DNA from: Flavobacterium sp.
Lineage (GTDB): Bacteria > Bacteroidota > Bacteroidia > Flavobacteriales > Flavobacteriaceae
Direction of reading: 5' to 3'
Length of the DNA stretch: 48,042 nucleotides
Assembly: GCF_013822155.1 (NCBI RefSeq)
Contig: NZ_PNJW01000019.1
Span: 1-48,042 of the forward strand
Shown: piece after piece, positions 26,779-36,184 of the stretch
How the letters are laid out: each line of letters starts with the position of its first letter
Position numbering within the stretch: position 1 is the first letter of the stretch
Made by a program: the position numbers and the translations under genes
Notes under the pieces: generated by a model
Database searches by the model: none
Told to the model about the DNA's origin: nothing
The model's input: the letters and a program-made list of their open reading frames with translations, nothing else

Positions 26779-28323
26779 TTAAAATGGTACGTCCGAATCT
26801 TCTTCTTCTGTATTCATATTACTTCCAAAAGCATCGTTAGCAGTAGGAAGATTTTTCGTAATAAAGGTTGTTTCTTCGGCATTCATTCTTGAAGGTAAAT
26901 CATTGAAACCGGAGGAATAATCATCTAAATTATCAAATTTACCTAGATTTCCGATGAATTTTAAGCGGATATTTTCTAAACTTCCGTTTCGGTGTTTAGC
27001 AATTATAAACTCCGCTTGACCTTCTGTAGGCGAGTGTTCATCGTCATCCCATTCGTCAATTTTATAATATTCAGGACGATAAATAAACGATACAATATCG
27101 GCATCTTGTTCGATTGCTCCCGATTCACGAAGGTCGGAAAGTAATGGTCTTTTACTGGAACCACGTGTTTCAACCGCACGGGAAAGCTGTGACAAAGCAA
27201 TCACAGGAACACTTAATTCTTTCGCTAATGCTTTTAAATTTCGTGAAATAGTTGAAATTTCTTGTTCCCGATTTCCGCCACCTTTTCCGCCACCACCGGC
27301 CGTCATTAATTGAAGGTAATCGACAATAATTAATTTGATTCCATGTTGAGAGGACAATCGTCTGGCTTTTGCCCGTAAATCGAAAATCGAAAGTGAAGGG
27401 GTATCATCAATATATAAAGGAGCTTTTTCGAGGTTTTTTACCTTCACACTTAATTGTTCCCACTCATGTTTTTCAAGTTTTCCGGTACGTAATTTCTCCG
27501 AAGACAATCCGGTTTCTGAAGATATTAAACGAGTAATTAACTGAACGGAAGACATTTCCAGAGAAAAAACCGCTACAGGTTGATTATAATCAATAGCCAT
27601 ATTTCTAGCCATTGATAACACAAAGGCTGTTTTTCCCATCCCGGGACGTGCTGCAATAATAATTAAATCACTGGGTTGCCATCCGGAAGTTACTTTGTCT
27701 AATTTATCAAAACCGGTAGCTACACCGCTCAATCCCTCTTTGTTGGCTATTTCTTCGATTCGTTTTTTAGCTTGAATAACTAAACTTTGTGCCGTTTCTG
27801 AACTCCGTTTAATATTTCCTTGTGTAACTTCATACAATTTAGATTCAGCTTTATCTAATAAATCAAATACATCAGTGGTTTCATCATACGACTCTTCAAT
27901 AATTTCAGACGATATTTTAATCAAACTTCGCTGAATAAATTTCTGTAGAATAATTCTGGAATGAAATTCGATATGTGCTGAGGAAGAAATTTTCTGCGTC
28001 AATTGAATGAGGTAAAAATCACCTCCAACCAAATCCAATTTTGCATTCTTTTTTAATTGAGCTGAAACAGTTAATAAGTCAATTGGTTGAGTATCCGTAA
28101 ATAACTGAACGATTGCTTCAAAAATATGTTTGTGAGCGTCTTTATAAAAAGCGTCGGGCTGTAATATATCTATCACTTCATCAACCCCTTTTTTATCAAT
28201 CATCATCGCACCCAAAACGGCCTCTTCCAAGTCTAATGCTTGAGGTGGCAATTTCCCTTTTTCAAGATTGATAATGGTAGTTTTATCTACTTTTATCGGG
28301 TTAATATTTCGTAAATTTTCCAT
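26779..28323 (-). CDS. dnaB: Replicative DNA helicase DnaB
   Basis: The 514-residue protein has the DnaB N-terminal domain (about 28-130, PPQALDLEEAVLGAMMID) and the RecA-like motor (about 190-470). The motor has Walker A ARPGMGKTAFVLS, FSLEMSSVQLITRLIS, the Walker B region IKLIIVDYLQLM, and the arginine-finger region with SKRPLLSDLRESGAIEQDADIV. It unwinds DNA at the replication fork as a hexamer. No intein interrupts it. The acidic C-terminal tail (about 485-514, NTEEEDSDVPF) resembles the tip motif that other replication proteins use to bind partners, such as the SSB tail; a partner role is only a guess. The gene is followed by a very long hairpin. Confidence 0.97.
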   Translation of the reverse strand: MENLRNINPIKVDKTTIINLEKGKLPPQALDLEEAVLGAMMIDKKGVDEVIDILQPDAFYKDAHKHIFEAIVQLFTDTQPIDLLTVSAQLKKNAKLDLVGGDFYLIQLTQKISSSAHIEFHSRIILQKFIQRSLIKISSEIIEESYDETTDVFDLLDKAESKLYEVTQGNIKRSSETAQSLVIQAKKRIEEIANKEGLSGVATGFDKLDKVTSGWQPSDLIIIAARPGMGKTAFVLSMARNMAIDYNQPVAVFSLEMSSVQLITRLISSETGLSSEKLRTGKLEKHEWEQLSVKVKNLEKAPLYIDDTPSLSIFDLRAKARRLSSQHGIKLIIVDYLQLMTAGGGGKGGGNREQEISTISRNLKALAKELSVPVIALSQLSRAVETRGSSKRPLLSDLRESGAIEQDADIVSFIYRPEYYKIDEWDDDEHSPTEGQAEFIIAKHRNGSLENIRLKFIGNLGKFDNLDDYSSGFNDLPSRMNAEETTFITKNLPTANDAFGSNMNTEEEDSDVPF

Positions 28324-28410
28324 TAGGCTAAAGTAACTATAATATAAAAAAATGCACTATGTAGTTGTCAATAAATAACTGTTAACAACTAAATATTATT
28401 GTTGATAACC

Positions 28411-28444
28411 AAAAAAAAATCCGAAGTTTCAAGGCTTCGGATTT
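28411..28444 (-). terminator. Terminator of accA
   Basis: A 10-bp stem (28417-28426 with 28435-28444) has an 8-base loop and is followed on the minus strand by a run of T. It lies just beyond the accA stop. Confidence 0.82.
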
Positions 28445-28463
28445 AGCTATAATAATGTAAGAA

Positions 28464-29417
28464 TTATTCTTTAAATTCGCCCATCCTACTGTATTTGTCC
28501 ATCCTTTGAGCAACCAATTCAGCTGTTGATAAATCTTTTAGTTCATTATATCCTTTGATAATATATTGTTCTACTGTTTTAAATGTAGTTTCTCTGTCAT
28601 AATGAGCTCCGCCCAATGGTTCTGGCACAATTTCATCAATTAACTTTTGCTTTTTCATGTCATAGGAAGTCAATTTAAGTGCTTCGGCCGCTTGTTCTTT
28701 GTATTCCCAACTTCTCCACAAAATAGAGGAACAAGATTCCGGTGAAATGACTGAATACCAAGTGTTTTCTAACATATAAACCTTATCTCCTACCCCAATT
28801 CCTAATGCTCCACCTGAAGCTCCTTCCCCCACAATTACGGTAATAATAGGTGTTTTTAATCGAATCATTTCCAGAATATTTCTAGCAATGGCTTCTCCTT
28901 GTCCACGTTCTTCTGCTTCTAAACCTGGATAAGCTCCGGGAGTATCAATCAAAGTAACTACAGGAATACCGAATTTTTCAGCCATTTTCATCAAACGAAG
29001 AGCTTTTCGATACCCTTCAGGATTGGCCATTCCAAAATTTCTAAATTGACGTGTTTTGGTATTGAATCCTTTTTGTTGACCAACAATCATAAAAGATTGT
29101 CCACCAATTTTTCCTAATCCACCAATCATTGCTTTATCATCTTTAAAATTTCTATCCCCAAAAAGTTCTAGAAAAGTATTCCCGCACAAAGCTCTTACAT
29201 GATCCATCGTATAGGGACGACTTGGATGACGAGAAAGCTGAACCCGTTGCCAAGCAGAAAGATTTTTGTATATTTTTTTCTTAGTTTCTTCTAATTTTTT
29301 CTCAATTTGTTTACAAGTAGAGGCAACATCAACATTAGATTCTTCACCAATAATTTGGCATTTGTCTAATTGATCTTCCAACTCTTTTATGGGAAGTTCA
29401 AAATCTAAATATTCCAT
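28464..29417 (-). CDS. accA: Acetyl-CoA carboxylase carboxyltransferase subunit alpha
   Basis: The 317-residue protein has the AccA layout: an N-terminal coiled-coil helix (about 5-50), then a crotonase-like carboxyltransferase core. The core shows [42 protein letters not shown] and [22 protein letters not shown] motifs. It pairs with AccD to move the carboxyl group from carboxybiotin to acetyl-CoA, the first committed step of fatty-acid synthesis. accD is not in this window. A -7 box (TATCTTTG on the minus strand) lies 33 bases upstream and a terminator follows, so it is transcribed as a single gene. Confidence 0.97.
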   Translation of the reverse strand: MEYLDFELPIKELEDQLDKCQIIGEESNVDVASTCKQIEKKLEETKKKIYKNLSAWQRVQLSRHPSRPYTMDHVRALCGNTFLELFGDRNFKDDKAMIGGLGKIGGQSFMIVGQQKGFNTKTRQFRNFGMANPEGYRKALRLMKMAEKFGIPVVTLIDTPGAYPGLEAEERGQGEAIARNILEMIRLKTPIITVIVGEGASGGALGIGVGDKVYMLENTWYSVISPESCSSILWRSWEYKEQAAEALKLTSYDMKKQKLIDEIVPEPLGGAHYDRETTFKTVEQYIIKGYNELKDLSTAELVAQRMDKYSRMGEFKE

Positions 29418-29449
29418 AGGTTTTGATAAATTTAAGTTTGTTTGAAAAG

Positions 29450-29457
29450 CAAAGATA
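29450..29457 (-). promoter_or_regulatory. -7 element upstream of accA
   Basis: The minus strand reads TATCTTTG, an exact TAnnTTTG match, 33 bases before the accA start codon. No clear -33 element was found. Confidence 0.5.
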
Positions 29458-29533
29458 GAATTTTATCTTATTAAGAAAAGTTATTTTTAATGTTAACTTT
29501 TAAACATTTTTAGGAGTTTAGAAATTGAAATCA

Positions 29534-30424
29534 CTAGGAACTATTCCTATTTCTAAGTTTATATTTAATAACTCCATTTAAAATGACTGTAATTAATATC
29601 AAAATCGCACCAAAATAAAATTCAGAACTCATTTTTTCTTTGTCTTTAAAAATTAATAACGCCAATATGATTCCATAAACAGGTTCTAAATTTATGGTAA
29701 GCATTACTGTGTAAGGACTTATAAACTTCATTACTCTTACCGATGCAATAAAAGCATATGCAGTACATATCGAACTCAGAATCAATAAATAAACCCAATC
29801 TGAAGGTTGAAGTATAAAAAAATCTTTTGAAAAACTATTGGATAACAATAAATAGATAGAAAAATATAAAACACCTCCGGTTAACTCATAAAAAGAAATA
29901 ACTGTTGAATCATACATTTTTGCATACTTCCCATTAATTACAGAAAAAAGAGCCGATAAAAATGCTGACGTTAAGGCAAGTATTATCCCTAAATAATAAT
30001 CTCCTTCAACATTAAAAATGATATATAATCCGACAACTACAATTAGTCCAAATAAAACTTCATACCAGATGACTTTTCGTCGGTATAAAATTGGTTCTAA
30101 AAAAGAGGTAAAAAAAGCACCTGTTGATAAACACGCTAAAGTGACAGAAACATTAGAGACTTTAATGGCTTTAAAAAAAGTCAGCCAGTGTAAAGCAATG
30201 ACCAATCCTAGAAGTAAAAACCCAAAAATTGTTTTTCTTGGCACAACAAAATTTGTCTTTTTATAGGCCATAAATAAAACAATAAAACCTACGGCCAATA
30301 ACATTCTAAACCATACCAAGGGTAAAGCATCCAAGGTGATTAATTCCCCCAGAATAGCTGTAAATCCCCAAATAAAAACAATTAAATGAAGATGTAAATA
30401 ACTTTTAAGGTTATCGTTTGGCAT
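29534..30424 (-). CDS. EamA/DMT family transporter
   Basis: The 296-residue protein has ten hydrophobic segments arranged as two five-helix EamA repeats (about 8-135 and 150-288). Typical signs are the opening HLHLIVFIWGFTAILGELI, WFRMLLAVGFIVLFM and, in the second half, SSICTAYAFIASVRVMKFISPYTVMLTINLEPVYG. Members export amino acids, nucleosides or other small metabolites; the substrate cannot be predicted here. Its start overlaps the end of the upstream LptF/LptG-type gene by 14 bases, so the two are translationally coupled on the minus strand. Confidence 0.88.
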   Translation of the reverse strand: MPNDNLKSYLHLHLIVFIWGFTAILGELITLDALPLVWFRMLLAVGFIVLFMAYKKTNFVVPRKTIFGFLLLGLVIALHWLTFFKAIKVSNVSVTLACLSTGAFFTSFLEPILYRRKVIWYEVLFGLIVVVGLYIIFNVEGDYYLGIILALTSAFLSALFSVINGKYAKMYDSTVISFYELTGGVLYFSIYLLLSNSFSKDFFILQPSDWVYLLILSSICTAYAFIASVRVMKFISPYTVMLTINLEPVYGIILALLIFKDKEKMSSEFYFGAILILITVILNGVIKYKLRNRNSS

Positions 30425-31490
30425 TTTTCAGTAAATAAACGGCTAATATACCAAAAACAAAATTTGGAAACCAAACGGCTATAAAAGGTGGAATACTCGA
30501 CTTTTCAGCCATGGTGCCAAAAATCTTATCGAAGAAAATATAAGTAAAAGCAAGAACTATTCCGATGGCTAAGTTCACTCCCATTCCGCCACGGCGTTTC
30601 ATGGAAGAAACAGAAACTGCAATTATTGTTAAAATAAAAGCAGTAACCGGCAAACTGTATTTGCGATACAACACTACTAAATAGGTATTTATATTAGCGT
30701 TGCCTCGTGCTTTTTCTTTTTTAATAAATTTATTTAACTCCGGTAAAGTAAGCGTTTCTGCTATATATATGACGGGTGTTAAATCTTCTAAATCAAAATT
30801 AAAAACAGTGTCTTTTTTCTCTACTTTTTCAATAATGTCACCATAAATACCAACTTTTCTTTTTTGATAACCAAACATGGTATATGTGCTATCTTTCTCA
30901 TTCCATTTGAGTCTACTGGACAAAATCTTATAATCAAGTTTTTCTCCTTTAAATTTTTCTAAGGTAAAATTAAAAGCCGTTTTCGAAACTGAATTAAAAT
31001 TACTGACATAAATAAATTCATCATCACTAATTTGCCTGAAAACATTTGAATTTTCTCTGATTTCAGCATTGTTTTTTAAATAGGTATACCTGAAATCATT
31101 AAAACCTTTACTAGCTTTTGGCACAAGAAAAAAGCCCATGATCAAGGCAAAAACTGAAACCATTGTTGCACCTAGTATATAAGGTCGTAAAAATCGTGTA
31201 AATGAAATTCCTGAACTTAAAATAGCTATAATTTCAGTATTATTTGCTAATTTAGAAGTAAACCATATGACAGATAAAAATAAAAAAATAGGAAATAATA
31301 GATTCGCAAAATAAATTGTGAAATCGAGATAATAGATTGCTACCGCTTTAAAAGGCACTTTGCTCTCTAAAATTTTATTAATTTTTTCAGCAACATCGAT
31401 TACAATCCCAATAGGAATAAAAAGCAATAACATCACCACGAAAGTAGCTAAGTATCTTTTTAATATGTATTTATCGATGATTTTTAACAT
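30411..31490 (-). CDS. LptF/LptG (YjgP/YjgQ) family permease
   Basis: The 359-residue protein has the family pattern of three N-terminal helices (starting MLKIIDKYILKRYLATFVVMLLLF), a periplasmic jellyroll domain (about 130-260) and three C-terminal helices (about 270-355). The motif SLPVTAFILTIIAVSVSSMKRRGGMGVNLAIG is diagnostic. LptF and LptG form the inner-membrane part of the machine that extracts lipopolysaccharide for transport to the outer membrane. Only one paralogue is present, and the sequence does not tell LptF from LptG. It lies 15 bases after tgt, a neighbourhood seen in many Bacteroidota. Confidence 0.9.
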   Translation of the reverse strand: MLKIIDKYILKRYLATFVVMLLLFIPIGIVIDVAEKINKILESKVPFKAVAIYYLDFTIYFANLLFPIFLFLSVIWFTSKLANNTEIIAILSSGISFTRFLRPYILGATMVSVFALIMGFFLVPKASKGFNDFRYTYLKNNAEIRENSNVFRQISDDEFIYVSNFNSVSKTAFNFTLEKFKGEKLDYKILSSRLKWNEKDSTYTMFGYQKRKVGIYGDIIEKVEKKDTVFNFDLEDLTPVIYIAETLTLPELNKFIKKEKARGNANINTYLVVLYRKYSLPVTAFILTIIAVSVSSMKRRGGMGVNLAIGIVLAFTYIFFDKIFGTMAEKSSIPPFIAVWFPNFVFGILAVYLLKNAKR

Positions 31491-31505
31491 CCTATTTCCA
31501 GTTAA

Positions 31506-32636
31506 TTATAACCTTTGACCCATTTGTTTAACCATTTGTTCTTTCCAAACTCTGAAATCACCTGCTAAGATATGTTTTCTCGCTTCACGAACAAGCCACA
31601 TATAAAAACCGAGATTATGAATGGTCGCAATTTGTTTCCCAAGATACTCATTTGCTGCAAATAAATGCCGTAAATAAGCTTTGGTATATTCGGTATCAAC
31701 AAAGGTAATTCCCATTTCATCAATAGGCGAAAAATCATCTTCCCATTTTTTATTTTTGATATTGATTGATCCATGAGCTGTAAACAACATTCCGTTTCGG
31801 GCATTTCGGGTTGGCATCACACAATCGAACATGTCAATACCTAAAGCAATATTTTCCAATATATTAACCGGTGTTCCAACTCCCATTAAATAGCGGGGTT
31901 TATCTTGCGGTAAAATAGCGGTTACGATTTCAGTCATCGCATACATTTCCTCAGCAGGTTCACCAACTGAAAGTCCACCAATGGCATTTCCTTGAGCTCC
32001 GGCATTAGCAATATACTCAGCTGATTCCTGTCTTAAATCTTTATAGGTACTTCCTTGAACAATTGGAAAAAAAGTTTGCTCATAACCATATTTAAAAGGA
32101 AGATTTTCTAAATGATTAATACAACGATCTAACCAACGGTGTGTCATGTGCATGGAACGTTTGGCATAGCGATAATCACACGGATAAGGTGTGCATTCAT
32201 CAAAAGCCATGATAATATCGGCTCCAATGGTTCGTTGAATTTCCATCACATTTTCCGGAGAAAAGAAATGATAGGAACCATCAATATGGCTTTTGAATTT
32301 CACGCCTTCTTCCTTAATTTTTCTGTTGGAAGAAAGTGAATACACTTGATAACCACCACTATCAGTCAAGATATTTCTATCCCAATTCATGAATTTATGT
32401 AAACCTCCTGCTTTTTCTAAAATTTCTGTCTGTGGGCGAAGGTATAAATGATAAGTATTTCCAAGAATAATATCCGGATTGATGTCCTCTTTTAATTCAC
32501 GTTGATGCACTCCTTTTACAGAAGCTACCGTTCCAACCGGCATAAAAATTGGGGTTTCTATAACGCCGTGATCAGTTGTTATACTTCCGGCACGGGCTTC
32601 CGAATGAGGGTCAGTCGTCAATAAATCAAACTTCAT
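31506..32636 (-). CDS. tgt: tRNA-guanine transglycosylase lacking the usual zinc cysteines
   Basis: The 376-residue enzyme exchanges guanine for a queuine precursor at the wobble base of tRNAs with GUN anticodons. The catalytic residues are in place: D92 in TDSGGYQ and the nucleophile D271 in FDCVMPTRNARNG. GGLSVGEP and the late HNLGFYMWLVREARKHI are also present. In typical bacterial Tgt a CxCxxC motif follows the catalytic region and binds zinc with a later histidine. Here the matching stretch (about 303-318, SPIDEMGITFVDTEYT) has no cysteine, although the histidine (H340) is kept. Length and all else are normal. It leads a minus-strand operon with the LptF/LptG-type gene. Confidence 0.95.
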   Translation of the reverse strand: MKFDLLTTDPHSEARAGSITTDHGVIETPIFMPVGTVASVKGVHQRELKEDINPDIILGNTYHLYLRPQTEILEKAGGLHKFMNWDRNILTDSGGYQVYSLSSNRKIKEEGVKFKSHIDGSYHFFSPENVMEIQRTIGADIIMAFDECTPYPCDYRYAKRSMHMTHRWLDRCINHLENLPFKYGYEQTFFPIVQGSTYKDLRQESAEYIANAGAQGNAIGGLSVGEPAEEMYAMTEIVTAILPQDKPRYLMGVGTPVNILENIALGIDMFDCVMPTRNARNGMLFTAHGSINIKNKKWEDDFSPIDEMGITFVDTEYTKAYLRHLFAANEYLGKQIATIHNLGFYMWLVREARKHILAGDFRVWKEQMVKQMGQRL

Positions 32637-32655
32637 ATATATTTTTTACAGTGGG

Positions 32656-32663
32656 CAAAGATA
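32656..32663 (-). promoter_or_regulatory. -7 element upstream of tgt
   Basis: The minus strand reads TATCTTTG, 20 bases before the tgt start codon. The place where a -33 element would fall is taken up by a heptamer repeat array. Confidence 0.5.
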
Positions 32664-32674
32664 AAAGAATTGTT

Positions 32675-32703
32675 AATTTAGGAATTACGAATTAGGAATT
32701 AAA
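32675..32703. repeat. Degenerate 7-bp tandem array (core AATTAGG)
   Basis: One 8-base unit (AATTTAGG) is followed by three heptamers, AATTACG, AATTAGG and AATTAAA, in strict phase. The array covers the -33 region of the tgt promoter. Confidence 0.55.
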
Positions 32704-32757
32704 TAACAAATCCCTTTATAAAATTTGATTTTCCAATAATTCAATCTTTAAAAGTTT

Positions 32758-32765
32758 TATATTTG
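32758..32765 (+). promoter_or_regulatory. -7 element upstream of the type A secreted protein gene
   Basis: TATATTTG, an exact TAnnTTTG match, lies 21 bases before the start codon. The nearest TTTG is 30 bases further upstream, too far for a normal -33 element. Confidence 0.4.
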
Positions 32766-32786
32766 GAAAACGTTAGACTATAAATT

Positions 32787-35126
32787 ATGAAAAAAGTTGT
32801 AATTCTTCTTGTATTCATTCAATCAATAGGTTTTGCCCAAGAAATATGGCGACCGTTAGGAAATGATGACTTTAACAGTGCCTCTTGTGGCGATGTAACT
32901 TTAGCCGGAAGAAACCCAATTGTAGTCAAAAACGACCATGCTTTTTTGTTCAATATTCAAACACCTGAATACCAAAGTACCAATTATCGTTTTTCTGCAA
33001 GCAAATATTCTGAAGGTCAATGGCAACATTTGGATTTTCCTTTTTTCTTTCCAAGTACTCCAATAATTGATTGTGCCGTTGACAGCAACGAAATACCATA
33101 CGTACTATTTAATGCTATTGCCGGAAATAATGCTCCGGTAGTCAAAAAGTTTGAAAATGGCAACTGGACTGATGTTGGAACTGACATCTCTACTTTGTCA
33201 TCCTCTTTTTTAAACATAGCGATTGGCTCAGATAATTTACCCCGGATTTTATTTCGTGAAGGCAATGTTATTAAGTTGAAAAAGTTCGATGGCAGCAATT
33301 GGGTTTTAATCTCGGAAACTACTGAATTTATTCCCTACACCAGCATTTCTCTTGAACTTGACAACAACAACATTCCTTATGTTGTTTCTAATTATCAGGT
33401 TGGCAGTACTTATAATTGTTTCGTGAAAAAATTCAATGGAACTGCATGGGAAGAAGTAGGAATTACGGGTTTTTCAGAAAGAGGATTCTCCTTAGTCTTC
33501 GATAATTTCAATGTTCCTCATATGTTTCTTAACAATATTATTAAAAGATATAACGGATTGGCCTGGGAAAACATTCCAACTCAATTGTCAGAACCATATT
33601 TCGGCATTACTGGAGGTATAAATTTATTTTTTAATAATTCAAATGAGTTGTATGCGAGTTTTGCTGGTGCTGTTTATATGTCTCCTGTTCGGATTTATGT
33701 TAGAAAATTGGTTGGTACAACTTGGCAGTCCATTGTAAGTGATGGTTTTATCTATGATAAAGTGTACACTGTTTCCGGAAACAACACCTATCACGTTTCT
33801 TTTGGAACGGACTATCAACCAGATGTTTACAAAATCAACAATGGTGTATATACACTTTTAGGCCCCTCACCTTATCTAATAGCACGAAGCGGAGATTATG
33901 ATTTTTCAATCTGCAATGGCATCCCTTTGATAGCCTATCAAGGAAGTAATGGCAAAGCCCAAGTAGGCATGTTGGTAAACGATAATTGGTCTAATTTAGG
34001 AGCATTGAATATCTCAGAAAACGAAATTTACACCGCAAAGATCAAATCGGGCACCGATGGTAATATCTACTTGGCCTACAACAATAGAATTTCGTCCACA
34101 ACCAGCGATACCAAACTCAGCGTTAAAAAACTTACCTCGACGGGATGGGAACTCGTTGGTCCGGTCAACTTTTCACTATCGGCAGGCTATTATTTTGATT
34201 TCAAAATGAGTCATACTAACGAACCTTATGTACTTTACATGTCGGGACGAGTGCAAAAATTTGACGGTAGCAATTGGGTTTTTGTCGGTGGAAGTGCCTA
34301 TGTTGGAGATACTGAAGCTCGATTGGTATTGGATGCAAACGACCTACCTTATATCGCCTTTAAAGACCCATCAAATGGTGGTCGCATTGCAGTAAAAAAA
34401 TTAAATGGTAATGTTTGGGAATATGTAGATCAAACTAGTCTAGCCGTTTACACAGGTCAATCCTATAACCCAAGGATTGTAATTGATGCATTAAACAATA
34501 TTTACTTGGGATTTATAGACAATACTGATAAAGTACATATTAAGAAATTAAATAATGGCAGTTGGCAATCTGTCGGACCGGATTTTTTTACTACGGGAAA
34601 AACCCGCAATCATGAACTTTCAGTAGACCAAAATAACGTTTTATATGTAATATATAATGAGTTAGAAAATAACTTCAGAAGTGAAGCAAAGGTAAAAAAG
34701 TTCAATGGTAGCAATTGGGAATTTGTTGGTGAGCCTAATTTCTCAGCGACCTCTATCACTCAAGGGAAAATCGATTTTTGGGCTAACAATACTCCTGTAG
34801 CGTCTTTCAGCTCTGCTAATGGCACATATCATTATATTTATGCAAAATATTTTGGAGAAATGAATGCATTAGGAATAAACGAACAAGAGTTAATTACTGA
34901 AAACCCAAAGTGGTTACTGTATCCAAATCCGGTTACTAATGCTTTTTCCATTGTAGGAAAAGATTCCATCTTGTTAATTGAAATATTCGACATGACCGGT
35001 AAAAAAGTGAAAGTAGAAAACTCTAATTTTAATAATGTAGATATATCGTCTTTTCGTTCGGGCATTTATATGGTAAAAGTAAAGTCATATAGTGGGTCAA
35101 GTATTTTGAAGTTAGTCAAAAATTAA
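32787..35126 (+). CDS. T9SS type A sorted secreted protein with propeller-like repeats
   Basis: The 779-residue protein has a signal peptide (MKKVVILLVFIQSIGFAQ). A long region follows, made of about a dozen 50-60-residue repeats that share the pattern VKKFNGSNWEFVG and then P-Y-[IV]-x-F, probably beta-propeller blades. It ends in an approximately 70-residue type A sorting domain (LLYPNPVTNAFSIVGKDSI to GSSILKLVKN) with IEIFDMTGKKV and FRSGIYMVKVK. This domain directs export through the outer membrane and is usually removed, with attachment to the surface or release. No catalytic motif was recognised, so a binding role is more likely than an enzymatic one. It is flanked by intergenic regions and appears monocistronic. 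Confidence 0.88.
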   Translation: MKKVVILLVFIQSIGFAQEIWRPLGNDDFNSASCGDVTLAGRNPIVVKNDHAFLFNIQTPEYQSTNYRFSASKYSEGQWQHLDFPFFFPSTPIIDCAVDSNEIPYVLFNAIAGNNAPVVKKFENGNWTDVGTDISTLSSSFLNIAIGSDNLPRILFREGNVIKLKKFDGSNWVLISETTEFIPYTSISLELDNNNIPYVVSNYQVGSTYNCFVKKFNGTAWEEVGITGFSERGFSLVFDNFNVPHMFLNNIIKRYNGLAWENIPTQLSEPYFGITGGINLFFNNSNELYASFAGAVYMSPVRIYVRKLVGTTWQSIVSDGFIYDKVYTVSGNNTYHVSFGTDYQPDVYKINNGVYTLLGPSPYLIARSGDYDFSICNGIPLIAYQGSNGKAQVGMLVNDNWSNLGALNISENEIYTAKIKSGTDGNIYLAYNNRISSTTSDTKLSVKKLTSTGWELVGPVNFSLSAGYYFDFKMSHTNEPYVLYMSGRVQKFDGSNWVFVGGSAYVGDTEARLVLDANDLPYIAFKDPSNGGRIAVKKLNGNVWEYVDQTSLAVYTGQSYNPRIVIDALNNIYLGFIDNTDKVHIKKLNNGSWQSVGPDFFTTGKTRNHELSVDQNNVLYVIYNELENNFRSEAKVKKFNGSNWEFVGEPNFSATSITQGKIDFWANNTPVASFSSANGTYHYIYAKYFGEMNALGINEQELITENPKWLLYPNPVTNAFSIVGKDSILLIEIFDMTGKKVKVENSNFNNVDISSFRSGIYMVKVKSYSGSSILKLVKN

Positions 35127-35275
35127 AATCAGTTTGAAATTTTTAGAATTTATACAACTTTTTCAAGAATTTCATCATAATTCTCAATGAGATAGAACAT
35201 CTAGATATTTTGAAATAAATAACCGCTTTTTATCATAAAGCATGGAATAATTGATGATAACTATTCATAAATTCA

Positions 35276-35307
35276 TTTGCCAACCTTTAAAATTACATTT
35301 ACTTTTG
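35276..35307 (+). promoter_or_regulatory. Promoter of the split transketolase genes
   Basis: TTTG (35276-35279) is followed after 20 bases by TACTTTTG (35300-35307), a full match to the Bacteroidota promoter consensus, 26 bases before the start codon. Confidence 0.75.
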
Positions 35308-35333
35308 CGACATCAATTTTTTAACTACAAAAA

Positions 35334-36179
35334 ATGTCAAACACACAACAATTAAACGACTTTGCAACACAAGTCAGAAGAGACATTCTTCGCATGGTAC
35401 ATGCCGTAAATTCGGGACACCCCGGAGGTTCTTTAGGATGTACAGAATTTTTTACAGCCTTATACCAAGTCATTCTCGAAAGAAAAGAAGGATTTAACAT
35501 GGATGGAAATGGAGAAGATTTATTTTTCTTATCCAATGGCCATATTTCACCTGTATTTTACAGTGTTTTGGCCCGCAGTGGTTATTTTCCGGTATCAGAA
35601 TTGGCTACCTTTAGATTATTAAATACGCGTTTACAAGGACATCCAACCACACATGATGGTTTACCCGGCATTCGTGTAGCTTCCGGCTCATTAGGTCAAG
35701 GCATGTCCGTTGCCATTGGTGCTGCCTTAGCAAAAAAATTAAATGGTGACAAACACTTGATTTATTCACTTCACGGTGATGGCGAGTTACAAGAAGGCCA
35801 AAATTGGGAAGCTATGATGTATGCAGCAGCCTATAAAGTTGATAATTATATTGCAACGGTTGATTTAAATGGTAAGCAAATAGATGGAGCAACGGATGAA
35901 GTTTTACCCATGGGTGATATTAAGGCAAAATTTATTGCCTTTGGTTGGGATGTTTTAGAAATAACCGAAGGAAATAACATTGAAGCTATTTTAGCCGGAA
36001 TGTCTGAAGCTAAATCGAGAACCGGAAAAGGAAAACCGGTTTGCGTTTTGTTGCATACCGAAATGGGAAATGGCGTTGACTTTATGATGCACACGCATGC
36101 ATGGCATGGAAAAGCTCCCAACGACGATCAATTAGCAAAAGCGTTAGAACAAAACCCCGTAACTTTAGGTGATTATTAA
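35334..36179 (+). CDS. Transketolase, N-terminal (thiamine diphosphate) subunit
   Basis: The 281-residue protein matches the N-terminal third of transketolase. Visible motifs are HAVNSGHPGGSLGCTEF, LSNGHISPVFYS, GSLGQGMSVAIG and the thiamine-diphosphate motif HGDGELQEGQNWEA (GDG followed by N). It moves two-carbon units between sugars in the pentose phosphate pathway, with the C-terminal subunit from the next gene. A split transketolase is common in Bacteroidota and in Archaea, so this is not a broken gene. It starts 26 bases after a strong promoter and is followed by the partner after a 68-base spacer filled with heptamer repeats. Confidence 0.94.
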   Translation: MSNTQQLNDFATQVRRDILRMVHAVNSGHPGGSLGCTEFFTALYQVILERKEGFNMDGNGEDLFFLSNGHISPVFYSVLARSGYFPVSELATFRLLNTRLQGHPTTHDGLPGIRVASGSLGQGMSVAIGAALAKKLNGDKHLIYSLHGDGELQEGQNWEAMMYAAAYKVDNYIATVDLNGKQIDGATDEVLPMGDIKAKFIAFGWDVLEITEGNNIEAILAGMSEAKSRTGKGKPVCVLLHTEMGNGVDFMMHTHAWHGKAPNDDQLAKALEQNPVTLGDY

Positions 36180-36184
36180 ATTGC

